Assembly (NCBI RefSeq): GCF_041260155.1
Contig: NC_091943.1
Location: forward strand, 19,231,783-19,295,782
Source of the DNA: Ptychodera flava
Lineage: Eukaryota; Hemichordata; Enteropneusta; Ptychoderidae
DNA: 64,000 nucleotides
Direction of reading: 5' to 3'
Shown here: in pieces, positions 10,753 through 32,662 of the stretch
How the letters are laid out: each line of letters opens with the position of its first letter
Numbering within the stretch: the first letter of the stretch is position 1
The notes under the pieces: model-generated
Seen by the model: only the letters and a program-made list of their open reading frames with translations
What the model was told of the DNA's origin: nothing
The model's database searches: none
Translations under genes and position numbers: made by a program

Positions 10753-11844
10753 AGGGGGCGGTAGAACGTTCTGAGTTCTATAAGAGCGGTCTTTGTCTCC
10801 CGTCATGCAGGTTCTACCTCCATACCTCTGCCAAGCAAGTGATTCATTTTTGCATGATTTACATGTGACATGCTATGGGTACACCTTTGATGAGCAGAAT
10901 AAAAAACAAACAAACATACTGAATTTGCAACCAAGTTTTCTATAGAGTTCAATTGCTAGACTGTTCTCTATACATGTACAGTACCTGTTTTATTTCGCTC
11001 TTTTTGTAATACAGTACCTTCCCTTATAGTTCTAGTCACAGTATTTGCAAAGTTTTGAAATATTGTCGTATTTTACCTTTAACACTTTGAGTGCTGTAAT
11101 TTTCCCCACCAAAACTTTGCTGCCACATTTTGAAAAGTTTTATGATTTTTTTGAAGTTTTTTTGATAATTTTGGACCAAATGGACATCACATTTCATTGG
11201 CTACAGTTTGTTATCACAAATTTTGACAAAATCTGAAAAAATTAACAGGAGTATATTTTCTAAAGGTGACAATTTATCTTTGGTCAAGCAGACACTATTG
11301 TTCCACCTGCTATGAATGGATTATTGTGAAAGTGTCGTCAGTATTTAGCTGGCTTCAAAAGCATGAAACATAGGCATCTGTAATACCATGTATCAAAAAA
11401 ACTAAGACAAGCAAAAACTTGCGATACAAAATTTTTATTTGCTTTGCATGTCAACAATACAATATCCTGGTTTTTGAAACCAAGCACAGAATGCATGTGT
11501 ATCTTAATTTAAGTTTCAGCTGTAGCCACAGAATGGATGTCAAAGGTCACACATCCTGGTGCTACTTAGTTTTTCAAAGACTCGGTACTCTTCAAATGGA
11601 TAGTAGAGAGCCAGTTTTCCTTTAAGCATACAGGAAACCTGAAAAATCAATAAACATATACATTTTCCTTACTGTAATTTGACTTTCTATGATTGCCTTT
11701 GTGCCCTATTGACCATATAAAGTTCAGGAACCATAAAAGAATTTCACAAATTAGTTCCCAAACATGAGGAATATTTGCTGAAAAAGTGACATTAAAAGAT
11801 CAAAGAGAAGCAATTCTTCACAGGGGACAATCTATTTTCTACAT
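10753..11844. other. Repeat-rich intergenic stretch
   Basis: Contains one K-family MITE fragment (11079-11285). Otherwise AT-rich with no gene seen. Confidence 0.4.
11079..11285 (-). mobile_element. K-family MITE fragment (TTAA type)
   Basis: The left part TTAACACTTTGAGTGCTGTA and the following A/T-rich core match the complement of the full copies at 31982-32209 and 30594-30815. The far end has decayed near AAAGGTGACA. It is an old, truncated copy. Confidence 0.65.
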
Positions 11845-12164
11845 TAGGCCAAAAAAAAAAAGAAATGTTTCTGGTCAGGTCTTTCTTTAAAAAATGGTGC
11901 GGTGACGCGCATTTTATTTTATTTTTATTTTATCTCAATGGAGGGAGGGAGGGTCAGTTTTATAGTTTTATCAATAAAGTCACATATATACTGTTCATGC
12001 AGTCACTGATCATTCCCCCCAAAGAATTTTGTCTTTCTCTTCAGCCATTTTGGTTTGGTGTCAGCCACGGCCGCCGGCCACAAACAGAAAAAAAAGGGTG
12101 ACGCGCTGTTGTTCAAGTGACGCGCGCGCTGACCAGAAACATTTCTTTTTTTTTTTTTGGCCTA
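11845..12164. mobile_element. TA-flanked MITE with TAGGCC-poly(A) ends
   Basis: Begins TAGGCCAAAAAAAAAAAGAA, then ATGTTTCTGGTCAG, and ends with the reverse complement ending TTTTGGCCTA. The terminal inverted repeats are about 32 bp and TA is present at both edges, as in Tc1/mariner-type MITEs. The interior has GACGCGC-rich patches and no coding sequence. Confidence 0.75.
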
Positions 12165-12975
12165 CTTTTGATGATTGTGGTTGCCAAACGGAATGAAAAT
12201 TGAAAATCATTATTTAGAGTCAACTTTGACAGAAAAAATTACATTTAAGAAAATGATGAATAAGGAAGTCCACTTTTAAATTTTCAAAATTTTAGATTGT
12301 GCCAACATATGATTTACAAGTGGCCGAAACCAAAACTGAAAGTTGTCCGATTCTACCTCATACTCAGTAACTTGCGTGGTCAAGTGCGCGTGAAGGCATC
12401 ACAATGGCAAGTCTACCATGGTAAATCCCAATGCACCAGCTCTAAAATATGAAAGTTTTGCTAACTGACTTCTTTGGCAATCACTTTCTAGAAACTACAG
12501 TTTATTCAAGTCCTTGTACTATTCTTGAGTTGTCAATCACATAACAGTGAAGTACTATATTCGTGAACACAAAGCATTGTCGGGGATACTCTACTGTTTC
12601 AAATCTGTAGAATTTTTGTATTACATTCTGAAAGTGCCGGTTTATCACAAGTTCTAGTGTGATATCAATCAGTCAAATACTGTGACATAAAGCTGTCGAA
12701 CTTGACAATGGTCACACACTTCTGACAAACAAAACCCTACATTCCGTAAGTACACATACTCTGACTGATAAGCTAGCATAGAAGGTAGTGTTATAGATTT
12801 TATTGTCTATGGTAGTGTAAAAGAATACTTGGCAATATAGGAACAGACTGTACATCATGTTAGACATTTGCGCATTTGCATATGAAAATAAATTATTAGA
12901 GGAGAAACTTAACTTCACAAGTTGCATTTTTCCCAGAGTAAGTTGTATTTTTTCAGCATTTATACAATAATTATT
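12165..12975. other. 3' flank of the LAP1-like gene
   Basis: Lies downstream of the minus-strand LAP1-like stop codon and is probably its 3' UTR in part. A minus-strand AATAAA (plus 12798-12803) is about 175 nt past the stop and is a candidate poly(A) signal. Nothing else recognised. Confidence 0.45.
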
Positions 12976-15900
12976 TCAAATCATTGGATTTGGGTTATAT
13001 TCTGTGTTCATTATGGCGACTGAATTTGCAATTCTGCTGAAAAGGGCACCTATCTTATCGATGTCCAGGTCTGCACGACCTTCCCACTTTGACCTCAAGA
13101 ACTCCTGGACGGCCTTTTCCTGTTCCTGATTGTTGAGATCTTCGCTAATTGGCTCAGGCAGGTTGACAGTGAAGATTATCACGGCATCTTTGTACGGAGC
13201 GTTTTCGTTATCGCAGTATTTGTAGAAAATCAACATGGCGGGTGGGGGTATCTCCTCCAATCTGTACAAAACTGCTGCTTTACTGCCCTTCCCGAAGCCA
13301 TCGTTTAACATGGTGTCGATGTCCAGCTTGGCAGAATCAGGGTCTGTTGAGTTGTAGTGAGTACTGTTGATGTAGACAGGCTCTGCCTTGCCTGGGTATA
13401 TCTTGCTGAGCTGATGGGCTATCTCCTCCCCTTGTCTGTACCGTTCCGGCGGTATGGCGATGAGAATTACAGCTGGTTGGCTCGGCGCTGGACTTTGCAT
13501 CACCGAGTATATGGGAGCCCCACAGATTTTCCAAAACCTCTTGCTCAGTCCAGGGTAAGATTTCTGCAGCTGGCGAAAACTGTTCGTGAAATCTGTCGCC
13601 ATGTCTGTTGCCTCTTCTACTGTCTTCTCCTTCAAGGGACCCCCTCTGACGTGCTGAAAGATGATTGCAACTATCAAAATGAAGACCACCGCACATGATA
13701 CACAAATTAACCCAAAGTACTTGTTGCCATGGTGATGAGAACCAGAAACAGTCTTCCTTGTTTCCTGTTCTTCAGTCTTCCTTGGTTTCTTGATTTCTGA
13801 CGTCGGACTTCTCTCAAGTAATTTACTTTTCTTAACATCTACAGGCGAGAGTCTAGGACTGTCGGCAACTTCTTGCGCACCGCTACTTGTTGACCTGTTT
13901 CTGTTCTTTCTTCTGACTGGACTGCCATGGATGTCACTGACTGAAGAGTCATCTGATGGCCTTCTTGGGCTGAAGCCCTCAACGTCAATGTCACTAATCA
14001 CTGATGTGCTCAGCTTATCAGGCGAATTTCCACCTCTCAGTGTGCTTTCTGAGATGCAAGAGAAATATATGAGAAACTACTTTAAAGGGTCAGTGATGCT
14101 AACTTTTGATGATTTTTTTTTCATTATTTTTATTTGTTTGTCGACTGAAACTTCTTATTCTACTCCCAAAAGAATGTTGAAACACCCACAAATTAGCTTG
14201 TCAACTTAGCGCCTGCATGTGTAAAATGCATTTTTATTGTTTACATTTGAATTCTAGTCTGGACCAGAACTCACTTTTAAACAATAATAATGCAGTTTAC
14301 ACACGAAATGGCCGAGTTGACAAGCTGATACTGTGTATATCAACATGCTTTAGGAGTAGAACAAAGAATTGTGGTTGACATTAAAAACAAAAATACCGCA
14401 ATTATTCGGTGTCGCTCAAATTTGATCAGAATTGGTATATACCAGTATGGGTACCAAAGATCAACAATACATATTGTTTCTATCTGTTCAGTGCAGGAAA
14501 ATTCTACGCTGATGTTATGACAATGATTTCTGCACAGTACAACCAGAAAAACAACAAGAAATATTTAAACCAGCAAAAAAGAATGACAAAAGTAAATAAG
14601 GTCTGAAACTTTAGGTACTGGAGTTCAACTTTAGCAACATGCATAGCAGAAACAGTTAGTCCCTCTTAGTTGGACCATAGACAGTCTTCCCCCCTCTACT
14701 GTCTATGGTTTGATCTGGTCTGTTAATATGTAACAGTTCATAAACAATGACAGGAAATGACTCAAGCCTGTTTCAAACACTGGCCATCACTCCTGCACAT
14801 TTGCAAGATTTCGCTTTTCTTACCTCATATGCACATTTTTGACACTGACAAGTTCATTTGAACAAAGTCACATCTCAACCCCTACATCTACCTGTACACC
14901 AAATACTGAGATGGTAGCTTTGGCGGTATGGGAGCCTTTGTGTGTGACGAACATACATGTCAGTGTTTCCGCTGCCCGCTCGCCAAATCGCAAATGCGAG
15001 AAAAAAGTAGCGTTTGGCGAGAAGATTTTGGCAAAAGTTAGCCAAACTTGCGAATCGAAAATTGCACTATGACGTCATCACTTTGTCTGTCCGCGCGCAC
15101 ATGTCCTGCATTCAACTTGAGACGTAATGCTTTATCTCTGTGCATCCCCGACCTCATGCATCAGGAGATCGTATTTGTAACACATACAGTATGAATAAAA
15201 TTGCAACGAAATAACTCACAAATCAATAGTACCGCATGTATATCATGACTAGTTGACTAAAATGTTGCGAAGTTTTGGGTTTGACTACGCGCAATGTGTT
15301 CCTACAGATAACTCCGTGCAGTGACAGCCATGTCATCGTCAACACTGAATTGAAGGATCGTAGAGACGGTGAAACTAAGCAAAAACGGCAAACTTTCCTT
15401 TTTGACTTTGGCTGCTCCACCAATATGGGGGAACCACCCCTACAACACACATTCTAAGCGCAAGTAAAGCTATGAAATGGAAAGAAAAATTATGATCAAT
15501 GTAGGAAAGTCGACCGTGAATTTGGAAAGGAAGGTAGCGGCATGCAAGGTCAAAAGGTGGAGGGACGGTGGTCAAAAGCATACACATGGCATTTTTTAGA
15601 ACGTAGAGCGAGTAAGGCACTCCTGAATAGCGAAAATGTTCGTGGTGTATTGCTGCCAACAAGAAAATACCTTTACTGGCGTTAGAAACTTGTGTGAATT
15701 GGCTTCCTTAAATATAAATTCGCGGCAATTTTCAGTGTATCACGGACCGTGGTGTATTGTGACGTGACATCGTAATACAGACTTTCAGAGAAGCCCTCGC
15801 TCGTCCGCCGAGTCGGCCCAGTTCCGCGTTCACATCGTGCAAATAAATTATACGCAAAGTCTTGTCGCGATATTTGAGCATTTAACTTGATCGTCAGTGA

Positions 15901-18497
15901 AACAAAAAGATGTTTCTCCATATCAAAAGGGTATATATTTGATATTTTACGGTTCTTTTAACATAATAGACGTGAACATTTGGATTTATGATCCGTGATT
16001 TCCGCGATCCATAGCATGATTCAAGTTGGCTGTGAATACACACTGACGTCTTTGATGATGACCTCTGACCCAAGCGCCATTGATAGGCTGTGCGAGCTTC
16101 GCTTGCTAAACTTCAAGCGTAAAGCAAATGTATTGGAAGTCTAAAAAAATGCACATATTTCTTAAGTCTGAGAGTATTTTACTTTCGAACTGCTACGAGA
16201 ATGGATATCTGATTCGTTTGAAAAAACTAGTATGCTGAACCAGGTTTCGTGCCGTTGTCTGTAGCGATATGTACAGTATCACACGATAGCGATTTCAGGT
16301 TTGTTACTAAATGTAGTTGCATACGCCTAACTTTGGACAAGTGTCACTTGAAATTCAGACAAATTTTATGTTGTATGCGTGGCTGATGATGGCACCTTGT
16401 AATCTGAACCATAAATTGGTGTTACTTTTAGTATCCATAGTAGCACTAACAGGGTTTATTTCCGTCATTCTTACGGAAAATGCAGACAAATATTTATTTT
16501 TGCATATTAATGAGAAAGAAATGACGTCATTTGTGATCAGTGGTATCAGCTTGGCTAATTGAATATCTGGTTTGGCGAATAATTTTTTAGGGCTTCTAGC
16601 CAAATTTGCTACAAGATTTTGTAACCCAGGGGAAACACTGCATCTGCACATACCCACAAATATACAGACATACAGACGCCACTCAGACTCATCATATAAG
16701 CTCTTTTTGGTATTTATATACAAAACCAAATATGAGCTAAAAATGGTGAAAAAATTATCAAAAGTTAGCATTACTAGCCCTTTAAAGAGAGACAAGACTG
16801 GTACATGAAAAAAAAATGGCATGGCTACACATTTTGAAAAGTGGAGTTCACTAGGAGTCAATATTCGCACATGATACTGATATGAACCAATTTCTCAGAA
16901 CAAACAAGTAGTACAGAAAGGATTCCACTGGCTATGCTTAGAACAAACCAAGTAAGCAAAGTTTTGCAAACGCTGTATCTTACAAGATTTGCATGTCTTA
17001 TATGAAGATATACACTTGACAAGGGAGTACAATTGAAATTATTCTGTGTTAGTATCGGACAGTGAATGGAAAACAGCTATGGTACATTTGTAGGTGTACT
17101 GTGCAAGAGACTGACATTGTTGTGTTTAACATGAATTACTTAATGAAGGATTTGTATGATAATTTTTCCCCTATGTCAATGTAAATGTCACTCATAAAGC
17201 ATTCAGGTACTGAGATACCCTCGATAAAGAGTCATCCTGTTTTCTCCTAATCCATTGACCCTTTTCATAAGTCTAGTGCCCTCCTGTGGCTAGTCTGGTT
17301 CCCTGACCCATTTCCCCGGTAGAGGGCGTGGGGAAATATAGGGTCAGGTACCGGCTAATGTAAACATGGACGCTATTGGGTTAAAATAAAACAAGCTGTG
17401 ATTGGATGAAAGTAACACTTGTAACTTTTTCTCATCTTTCTTGGGTTTCGCACTTTCAGGCTCACTTGACACCAACTTCTTGTTTGTACCACAAAGCCGT
17501 GGAGGTAGAAAGAAAGACTTTCTACCTCCATGATTTAGCCACTGTGATTTAGCACACCTCTTAATACTTTTAGAACGTCGACATGATGCCTGGCATTTTT
17601 CACGAAATTCGGACACCATTCTATCCATCGAAATCAATCATCGTTCACAGTTCCAACAAAGTTTGCTTTCAATTAGCTGTGATATCGCAGCAGTACTTGT
17701 GGCGTGTATCGACGTGCTCGGGTCATTGGGTCACGCCACAGTCGGCGATGACCTCAATGACCCTAGCGCGTTCGATACACGCAACAAGTACTGCTGCGAT
17801 ATCACAGCCAGCCTTCAATCATCTCTATTTCCCCGTACTTCTGGATTAATCCTTTCAGTTTATGTTTCCCGTCTCGTGTGCCAATGTTTTTGGTTCGGAT
17901 ACCAGTGTTCGAACATAATTCTGATCCAGTCGAATTTTGACCGGCGTTTTCATGGTAGCAGCCATATTTGTTGTAGCATGTTCTGTCAGGTGACTAACCT
18001 CCGCCATCTTGAACAAAATTCTGTTCAAGATGGCTACCCGGTACCTGACCCTATATTTCCCCACGCCCTCTACCGGGCAAATGGGTCAGGGAACCAGACT
18101 ATCCTGTGGCCACTGTGAATTTGAAGTCAAAGCGAGGCCACTGGGGAAAACCCTGGGCAGGGGCTGGAGGACGTTCCCCAGTGGCCTCGCTTTGACTTCA
18201 AATTCACAGTGGCTACAGGTCTATACAATGCTAGAATAAATTTGGTTTTATGTCATTGAAAGCCAATGTAACTTTTTTACATACGGGATATGTCTCAGCC
18301 ATATTCCTGTATGTACCAGTGCTTCTTTTAGTGGTAGTAATAAGCAATTACCGTTTTGATGGTGACCTCTGGAATTGGTTTGAAGAGAAGCTGGCTGATG
18401 TTTGATTTTCCTTGCCAATATCTTCCATATCAATCCCAGCCTTCTTTGCTCGTGACCGTGTTATCGGTGCACGCCCTCTGACGTGTGATCGACTCAT
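12976..18497 (-). CDS. TOR1AIP1: Torsin-activating protein, LAP1/LULL1-like (TOR1AIP family)
   Basis: LAP1/LULL1 proteins span the inner nuclear membrane or ER membrane, and their lumenal domain activates torsin ATPases by donating an arginine finger. The last exon (12976-14048) has an open frame of 357 codons. It encodes a Ser/Arg/Lys-rich nuclear or cytosolic region, one transmembrane helix (YFGLICVSCAVVFILIVAII, residues about 95-114 counted from 14001) and a lumenal domain. That domain matches the family strongly, e.g. LIFYKYCDNENAPYKDAVII. The family arginine finger aligns with Arg in ALFSRIA (codon 13033-13035). Two N-S-T sequons suit a lumenal domain. A probable first exon lies at 18352-18497: it starts MSRSHVRGRAPITRSRAKK at an ATG and ends at a GTAATT donor. 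Its phase does not join the last exon directly, so one more exon is likely missing. The C-terminal Cys seen in human LAP1 is absent. Confidence 0.88.
14556..14960 (+). repeat. Duplicated segment M, copy 1
   Basis: Matches 18907-19360 in order: GAAATATTTAAACCAG, ACTTTAGGTACTGGAG, CACATCTCAAC, CTACCTGTACACCAAATACT and GACGAACATACAT. After the insert at 14961-16640 the homology resumes (ATAAGCTCTTTTTGGTATTT at about 16696). It is either a local segmental duplication or two copies of an unnamed repeat. Confidence 0.7.
14961..16640. mobile_element. CAGTG-ended non-autonomous DNA element (5-bp target duplication likely)
   Basis: Left end CAGTGTTTCC and right end GGAAACACTG are perfect inverted repeats. 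The flanks CATGT and CATCT match in four of five bases, consistent with an aged 5-bp duplication. The element interrupts segment M, whose homology to the other copy resumes on the far side. The ends carry diverged GCCAAA-type inverted motifs. It holds an I-family repeat (16285-16552) and no recognisable transposase. Ends and duplication size suggest a hAT-related group; this is inference. Confidence 0.7.
16285..16552 (+). repeat. I-family interspersed repeat, copy 1
   Basis: About 270 bp shared with 27685-27953 and in part with 31160-31300. Common landmarks are GATTTCAGGT, CAGACAAATTTTAT, CATAAATT, CGGAAAATG and GCATATTAATGAGA. No coding content or clear ends were found. Confidence 0.7.
17291..18101. 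mobile_element. Foldback element V with 9-bp target duplication
   Basis: Arms of about 65 bp begin TAGTCTGGTTCCCTGACCC and end with the complement. Both flanks are TCCTGTGGC (17282-17290 and 18102-18110), a perfect 9-bp direct repeat. Nine-base duplications with long inverted repeats fit Mutator-like (MULE) elements. The interior includes smaller inverted repeats (17499-17532 and 18005-18032) and the nested hairpin element G. No transposase seen. Confidence 0.82.
17674..17810. mobile_element. Small foldback element G (9-bp target duplication), nested in V
   Basis: A 137-bp near-palindrome from TAGCTGTGATATCGCAGCAG to CTGCTGCGATATCACAGCCA. The flanks GCTTTCAAT (17665-17673) and GCCTTCAAT (17811-17819) differ by one base. 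The ends are those of the larger element at 19374-20032, so G is a short derivative of that family. Confidence 0.85.
18105..18217. repeat. Hairpin W, about 113 bp
   Basis: The arms run from TGTGGCCACTGTGAATTTGA to TCAAATTCACAGTGGCTACA and pair over about 45 bp, including AAGCGAGGCCACTGGGGA, around a GGGCAGGGGC loop. Element V inserted at its left edge, so W is the older structure. Confidence 0.8.
18352..18497 (-). CDS. TOR1AIP1: Probable first coding exon of the LAP1-like gene
   Basis: The minus-strand ATG at 18497 opens a 48-codon frame, MSRSHVRGRAPITRSRAKK followed by a Glu/Ser/Gln-rich stretch, ending AAAACG at a GTAATT donor. The low-complexity basic start suits the nucleoplasmic tail of LAP1. 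It sits upstream of the recognised last exon on the same strand with no other gene between. The phase left (2 nt) does not match the 1 nt needed by the exon at 14048, so a linking exon is missing or the assignment is wrong. Confidence 0.5.
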
Positions 18498-18906
18498 CCT
18501 GACTCAGTGGCTGTTCTCAACTGCGTGAAAATCAAATGGAAGAAATGCAAAATAGTAACGGTGAATGATATTATCCGGCCCATACAGAACTGGGAAATTA
18601 TCCAAGAACTTGAAGAAGTGTATCATGGAATGGTAACAATAACACTGTATGCTAATAAGTATTTTCTTATTAATAGTGAGAAACTATTGAATGTTCTTGA
18701 CGAAACCAAGCTCTTTAATATGAGTTCCCTATACCATCTGACAACAAATGTAATATGACATCAAATCAATTCCATTTCTAGCTCCATGATTCCAGCTATC
18801 GTTCTAACTCAGGGCAAGTAAATCACCAGGTCCAAACAAACAAACAAAACAACAAAAATACTGTCAAGGACAGTGTGCTCATATTTGCTTTGAATTGGTC
18901 CTTCAA

Positions 18907-19360
18907 GAAATATTTAAACCAGAAACACAATGACAAAAGTAAACTTTAGGTACTGGAGGTCAACTTTAGGAACAGCTTAGCAGAAGAATGTTTCAACACA
19001 GTCCTTCATGGTTTCAGCAGGTCTGCCAATATGTATCAGTTCATGAACAATGACAGGAAATGACTCAAGGTCAGTGGAGTAGCCTGTTTCAGTTACTGCC
19101 ACCACTCCTACACATAGTAGGTATATGGCATACAAATAGCTTAGAGATTACAGAATCTATGTGTGGGCTGTTTCAGTTAATGCCACCACTCCCGCACATT
19201 TGTAGGATTTCCCATTTTCTTACCTCATTTGCATATTTTTGACTCTGACAGTTCATTTGAGCAACGTCACATCTCAACTCCTGGGTCTACCTGTACACCA
19301 AATACTGTGATGTTAGGTGCGGCGGTTTGGGAGCTTTTGCGTGTGACGGACATACATCCA
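18907..19360 (+). repeat. Duplicated segment M, copy 2
   Basis: Counterpart of 14556-14960, with small internal differences including an extra 80-100 bp around 19060-19180. Homology continues after element H with CATAAGCTCTTTTTGGTATT at about 20056. Confidence 0.7.
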
Positions 19361-19373
19361 CATATACTTACAT

Positions 19374-20032
19374 ATAGCTGTGATATCGCAGCGGTACTTG
19401 TGGCGTGTATCGAACGCGATCGGGTCATTGAGGTCATCGCCACAGTCCCGCTGCGAGCCAACGCATAGGCTTCGTTGGCAGTTTACGACGACACCGACCG
19501 GTGTCGTAGATTTAGCTTGCAAAATAATGAACTATATTAGCCTTTGAATAAATAAACTTGTATCATCTTTATCATTGACTATCTGAGACTCATTCTGTGC
19601 GCCTGCTAACTTTCTTGAAGATAAGAACACGTATTTTCGACCATTTTCCCGTGAGCCGTCGACGGTTCTACGATGTTTGCTCGATCGCGCGTACAACGCA
19701 TTGAATACGTTGGAGGTCAAAAGTTCAAATTCAAGCAGGAACCATCGACGACTCATCGAAAAACGGTCGAAAATACATGTTGTCACGGTCGGGCTCGTTA
19801 GCAGGAGTAGAAGATGAGTCTCAGATAGTCAGTGATACAGTAGGTATACTTTTATTTTTTGCATGCTTTATCTATTTTATTATTTTGCGAGCTAAATCTA
19901 CGATACCGGTCGGTCTCATAGTAAACTGCCAACGAAGCCTATGCGTTGGCTCGCAGCGGGACTGTGGCGATGACCTCAATGACCCGATCGCGTTCGATAC
20001 ACGCCACAAGTACCGCTGCGATATCACAGCTA
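19374..20032. mobile_element. Foldback element H with 9-bp target duplication
   Basis: A 659-bp inverted repeat nearly end to end. It starts TAGCTGTGATATCGCAGCGG and ends with the complement, and the arms still pair near the centre (CGTATTTTCGACC against GGTCGAAAATACATG). ACTTACATA flanks both sides exactly (19365-19373 and 20033-20041). Its termini are shared with G. It has no coding capacity and is a MULE-like foldback by target duplication and structure. Confidence 0.88.
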
Positions 20033-20764
20033 ACTTACATACACCACCAACTCACCATAAGCTCTTTTTGGTATTTATATACATACCAAATATGAGCTAA
20101 CAAAAATGACAAAATCGATGGTGCAATCTCGAACCACTAGTTAAGTGGGATGGTACCAGGTATCCGAATACGCGAATGGGTAAGCGTACCCTGCTAGCTT
20201 GCTACACCTGTCAAAATTGAAAGTGACAAAGTGGTTGTGCTGTTCTGATCGTGCAACAGATACACCCAGAGTCAAACATCCATCTCATAGCGGCGCTGCC
20301 GTAAGAGGGGACAATCGAAGATGTAAACTGTAAGACTACTTACATATTAATCAAAATCACGTTGCAAGATATTATGACATCGTTTTTGAGAAATGCATTT
20401 TCGCATCGAGGCACTGTGCGTAGGCCATGCTCACTTCAAATTCTCGGAAATGATGGTTGTTTGTTTATAATGTGTTACCTCACGCTCAAAGAGTCAAACA
20501 ATGTTTCTGCTCAATATTTACATTTAACGTTTCGATACTTCACACAGACTAGAAGTACGCAATGAATTCTAAAGCAGTGGGGTAATTTTAGGTTATTTTT
20601 TGCTTGCACCTATGGGAACAATAGGTATATCAACAACAACAGACAGTTGCTCTCCTTGGGTCCACTGTGGGTCAACTTGGCCGTCGCGTCGAGATCGACT
20701 TACAGCACGCCGCTAGCGGCAGATTTGGGAAACGAATATCAGGTGATGTCGCAAAGTTCGAAAG

Positions 20765-31533
<10,769 letters not shown>

Positions 31534-31981
31534 TGGCAAACTGGGCAATCGTGGTATAAAATTATCCAATTGCCAAAGAAAAATGTGTAGAGATGCAAAT
31601 TTCTTTTATGTTTAAATTTTGATAGAAAAGAAAAATAAGAACACAAATTACTGTCAATCATAGATGGTGAAGCAGATTAGTGTCTGTGCATCAATGGTTG
31701 TAATATGGTTCAAATGCAAACCAATGCAAACGACTTCTAATATCCAAAATCATCAAAATGACCATGACGTTATATTATGAAATTTGCACAATCCATCAAA
31801 ACTGGAGTCTAATAACGATAATCTCTCTGCTATACATTAGCTCTTTTGGGCCGGACTTTCTGATAACTTACCAGAGTAATCTCCACATACAGGGGGTTTA
31901 GGCCTGACTGGGTTCATAACAGTGAACCTGGCAGAGGTAGCAAACTAAAAGTAGCTTTCCTACAGTGTCCTAATCCTCTTG

Positions 31982-32209
31982 TTAACCCTTTGAGTGCCAA
32001 AGTCAATTTTTTTTCACCTTTATAAAATGTGACCTCAACAATTTTTTTTTCAGATTTTTCCAAAATTTTTATCAAAAATTGTAGCCAATGACAAGTGAAG
32101 TCTTTTTTGTCCAAAATTGTTAAAACATTTACAAAAAATTTTATAAAAAATGGTAAAATTTTGCACTAAAATTTTGATGGCAAAAAATGTACAGCACTCA
32201 AAGGGTTAA
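31982..32209 (+). mobile_element. K-family TTAA MITE, full copy
   Basis: TTAACCCTTTGAGTGCCAAA at the left and GCACTCAAAGGGTTAA at the right form a perfect terminal inverted repeat with TTAA at each edge. The AT-rich core is shared with 30594-30815 and 59516-59747. It is the best-preserved copy in the window. Confidence 0.87.
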
Positions 32210-32570
32210 TAACCTTGATAAGAACCTAGTTTACCGGTATGTGTTCATCATGATGTTTGGTCCAGTTGTTGCCATATTTTACCTTGCCCAAATGAAAAGG
32301 CAGCAAATCTGGAACTCAGGTCTTTCCTGCTTGCATTTATTTAGAAAAAACCTAAAGCCGCCAGTCCCCGGTCTCATCAGTGTTATTTCAATAAATTTTC
32401 CAAAAGGGAACCCATGATCAAATTTAGAAGACATAAAACGGTACGCTTTTGGTGCATATAAAATCTCATTTTTCTGAAACTACAGCTCAGATGACTTGGT
32501 CTGGCGTGAGTGATTTTTCCATTAGTGACCAGAGTATTGGCTTATAAGCCATGTGATAGGGATATCTGTC

Positions 32571-32662
32571 TTAACCCTTTCACCCCCAGTTCCCTGTGTA
32601 CAGGTCCAACTTTACCATAGAAAACAATGGATTTGGGACAAACCATGGTGGTGAAAGGTTAA
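32571..32662 (+). mobile_element. L-family TTAA mini-MITE, copy 1
   Basis: TTAACCCTTTCACCCCC to GGTGGTGAAAGGTTAA, about 92 bp with TTAA edges. Similar units occur at 36275-36365 and 54175-54266. Confidence 0.75.

Larger units (their letters stand above)
14049..18351 (-). other. Intron(s) of the LAP1-like gene, packed with repeats
   Basis: Contains one copy of duplicated segment M (14556-14960), a 1.7-kb CAGTG-ended element, an I-family repeat, foldback element V with nested G, and hairpin W. At least one short coding exon may hide here, because the phases of the recognised exons do not match. Confidence 0.5.
18498..20764. other. Intergenic region between head-to-head LAP1-like and HSD17B7
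   Basis: Holds copy 2 of segment M (18907-19360) and foldback element H (19374-20032). Promoters of both genes should lie here, but I see no TATA box I would defend near either start. Confidence 0.45.

Noticed and set aside
13337-13705. Open frames on both strands overlapping the LAP1-like lumenal domain
   Set aside because: They are shadows of the conserved LAP1 frame and show no conservation of their own.
16355-16870. 171-codon minus-strand open frame
   Set aside because: It runs through an I-family repeat, the end of a transposon and segment M, so it is not one biological unit.
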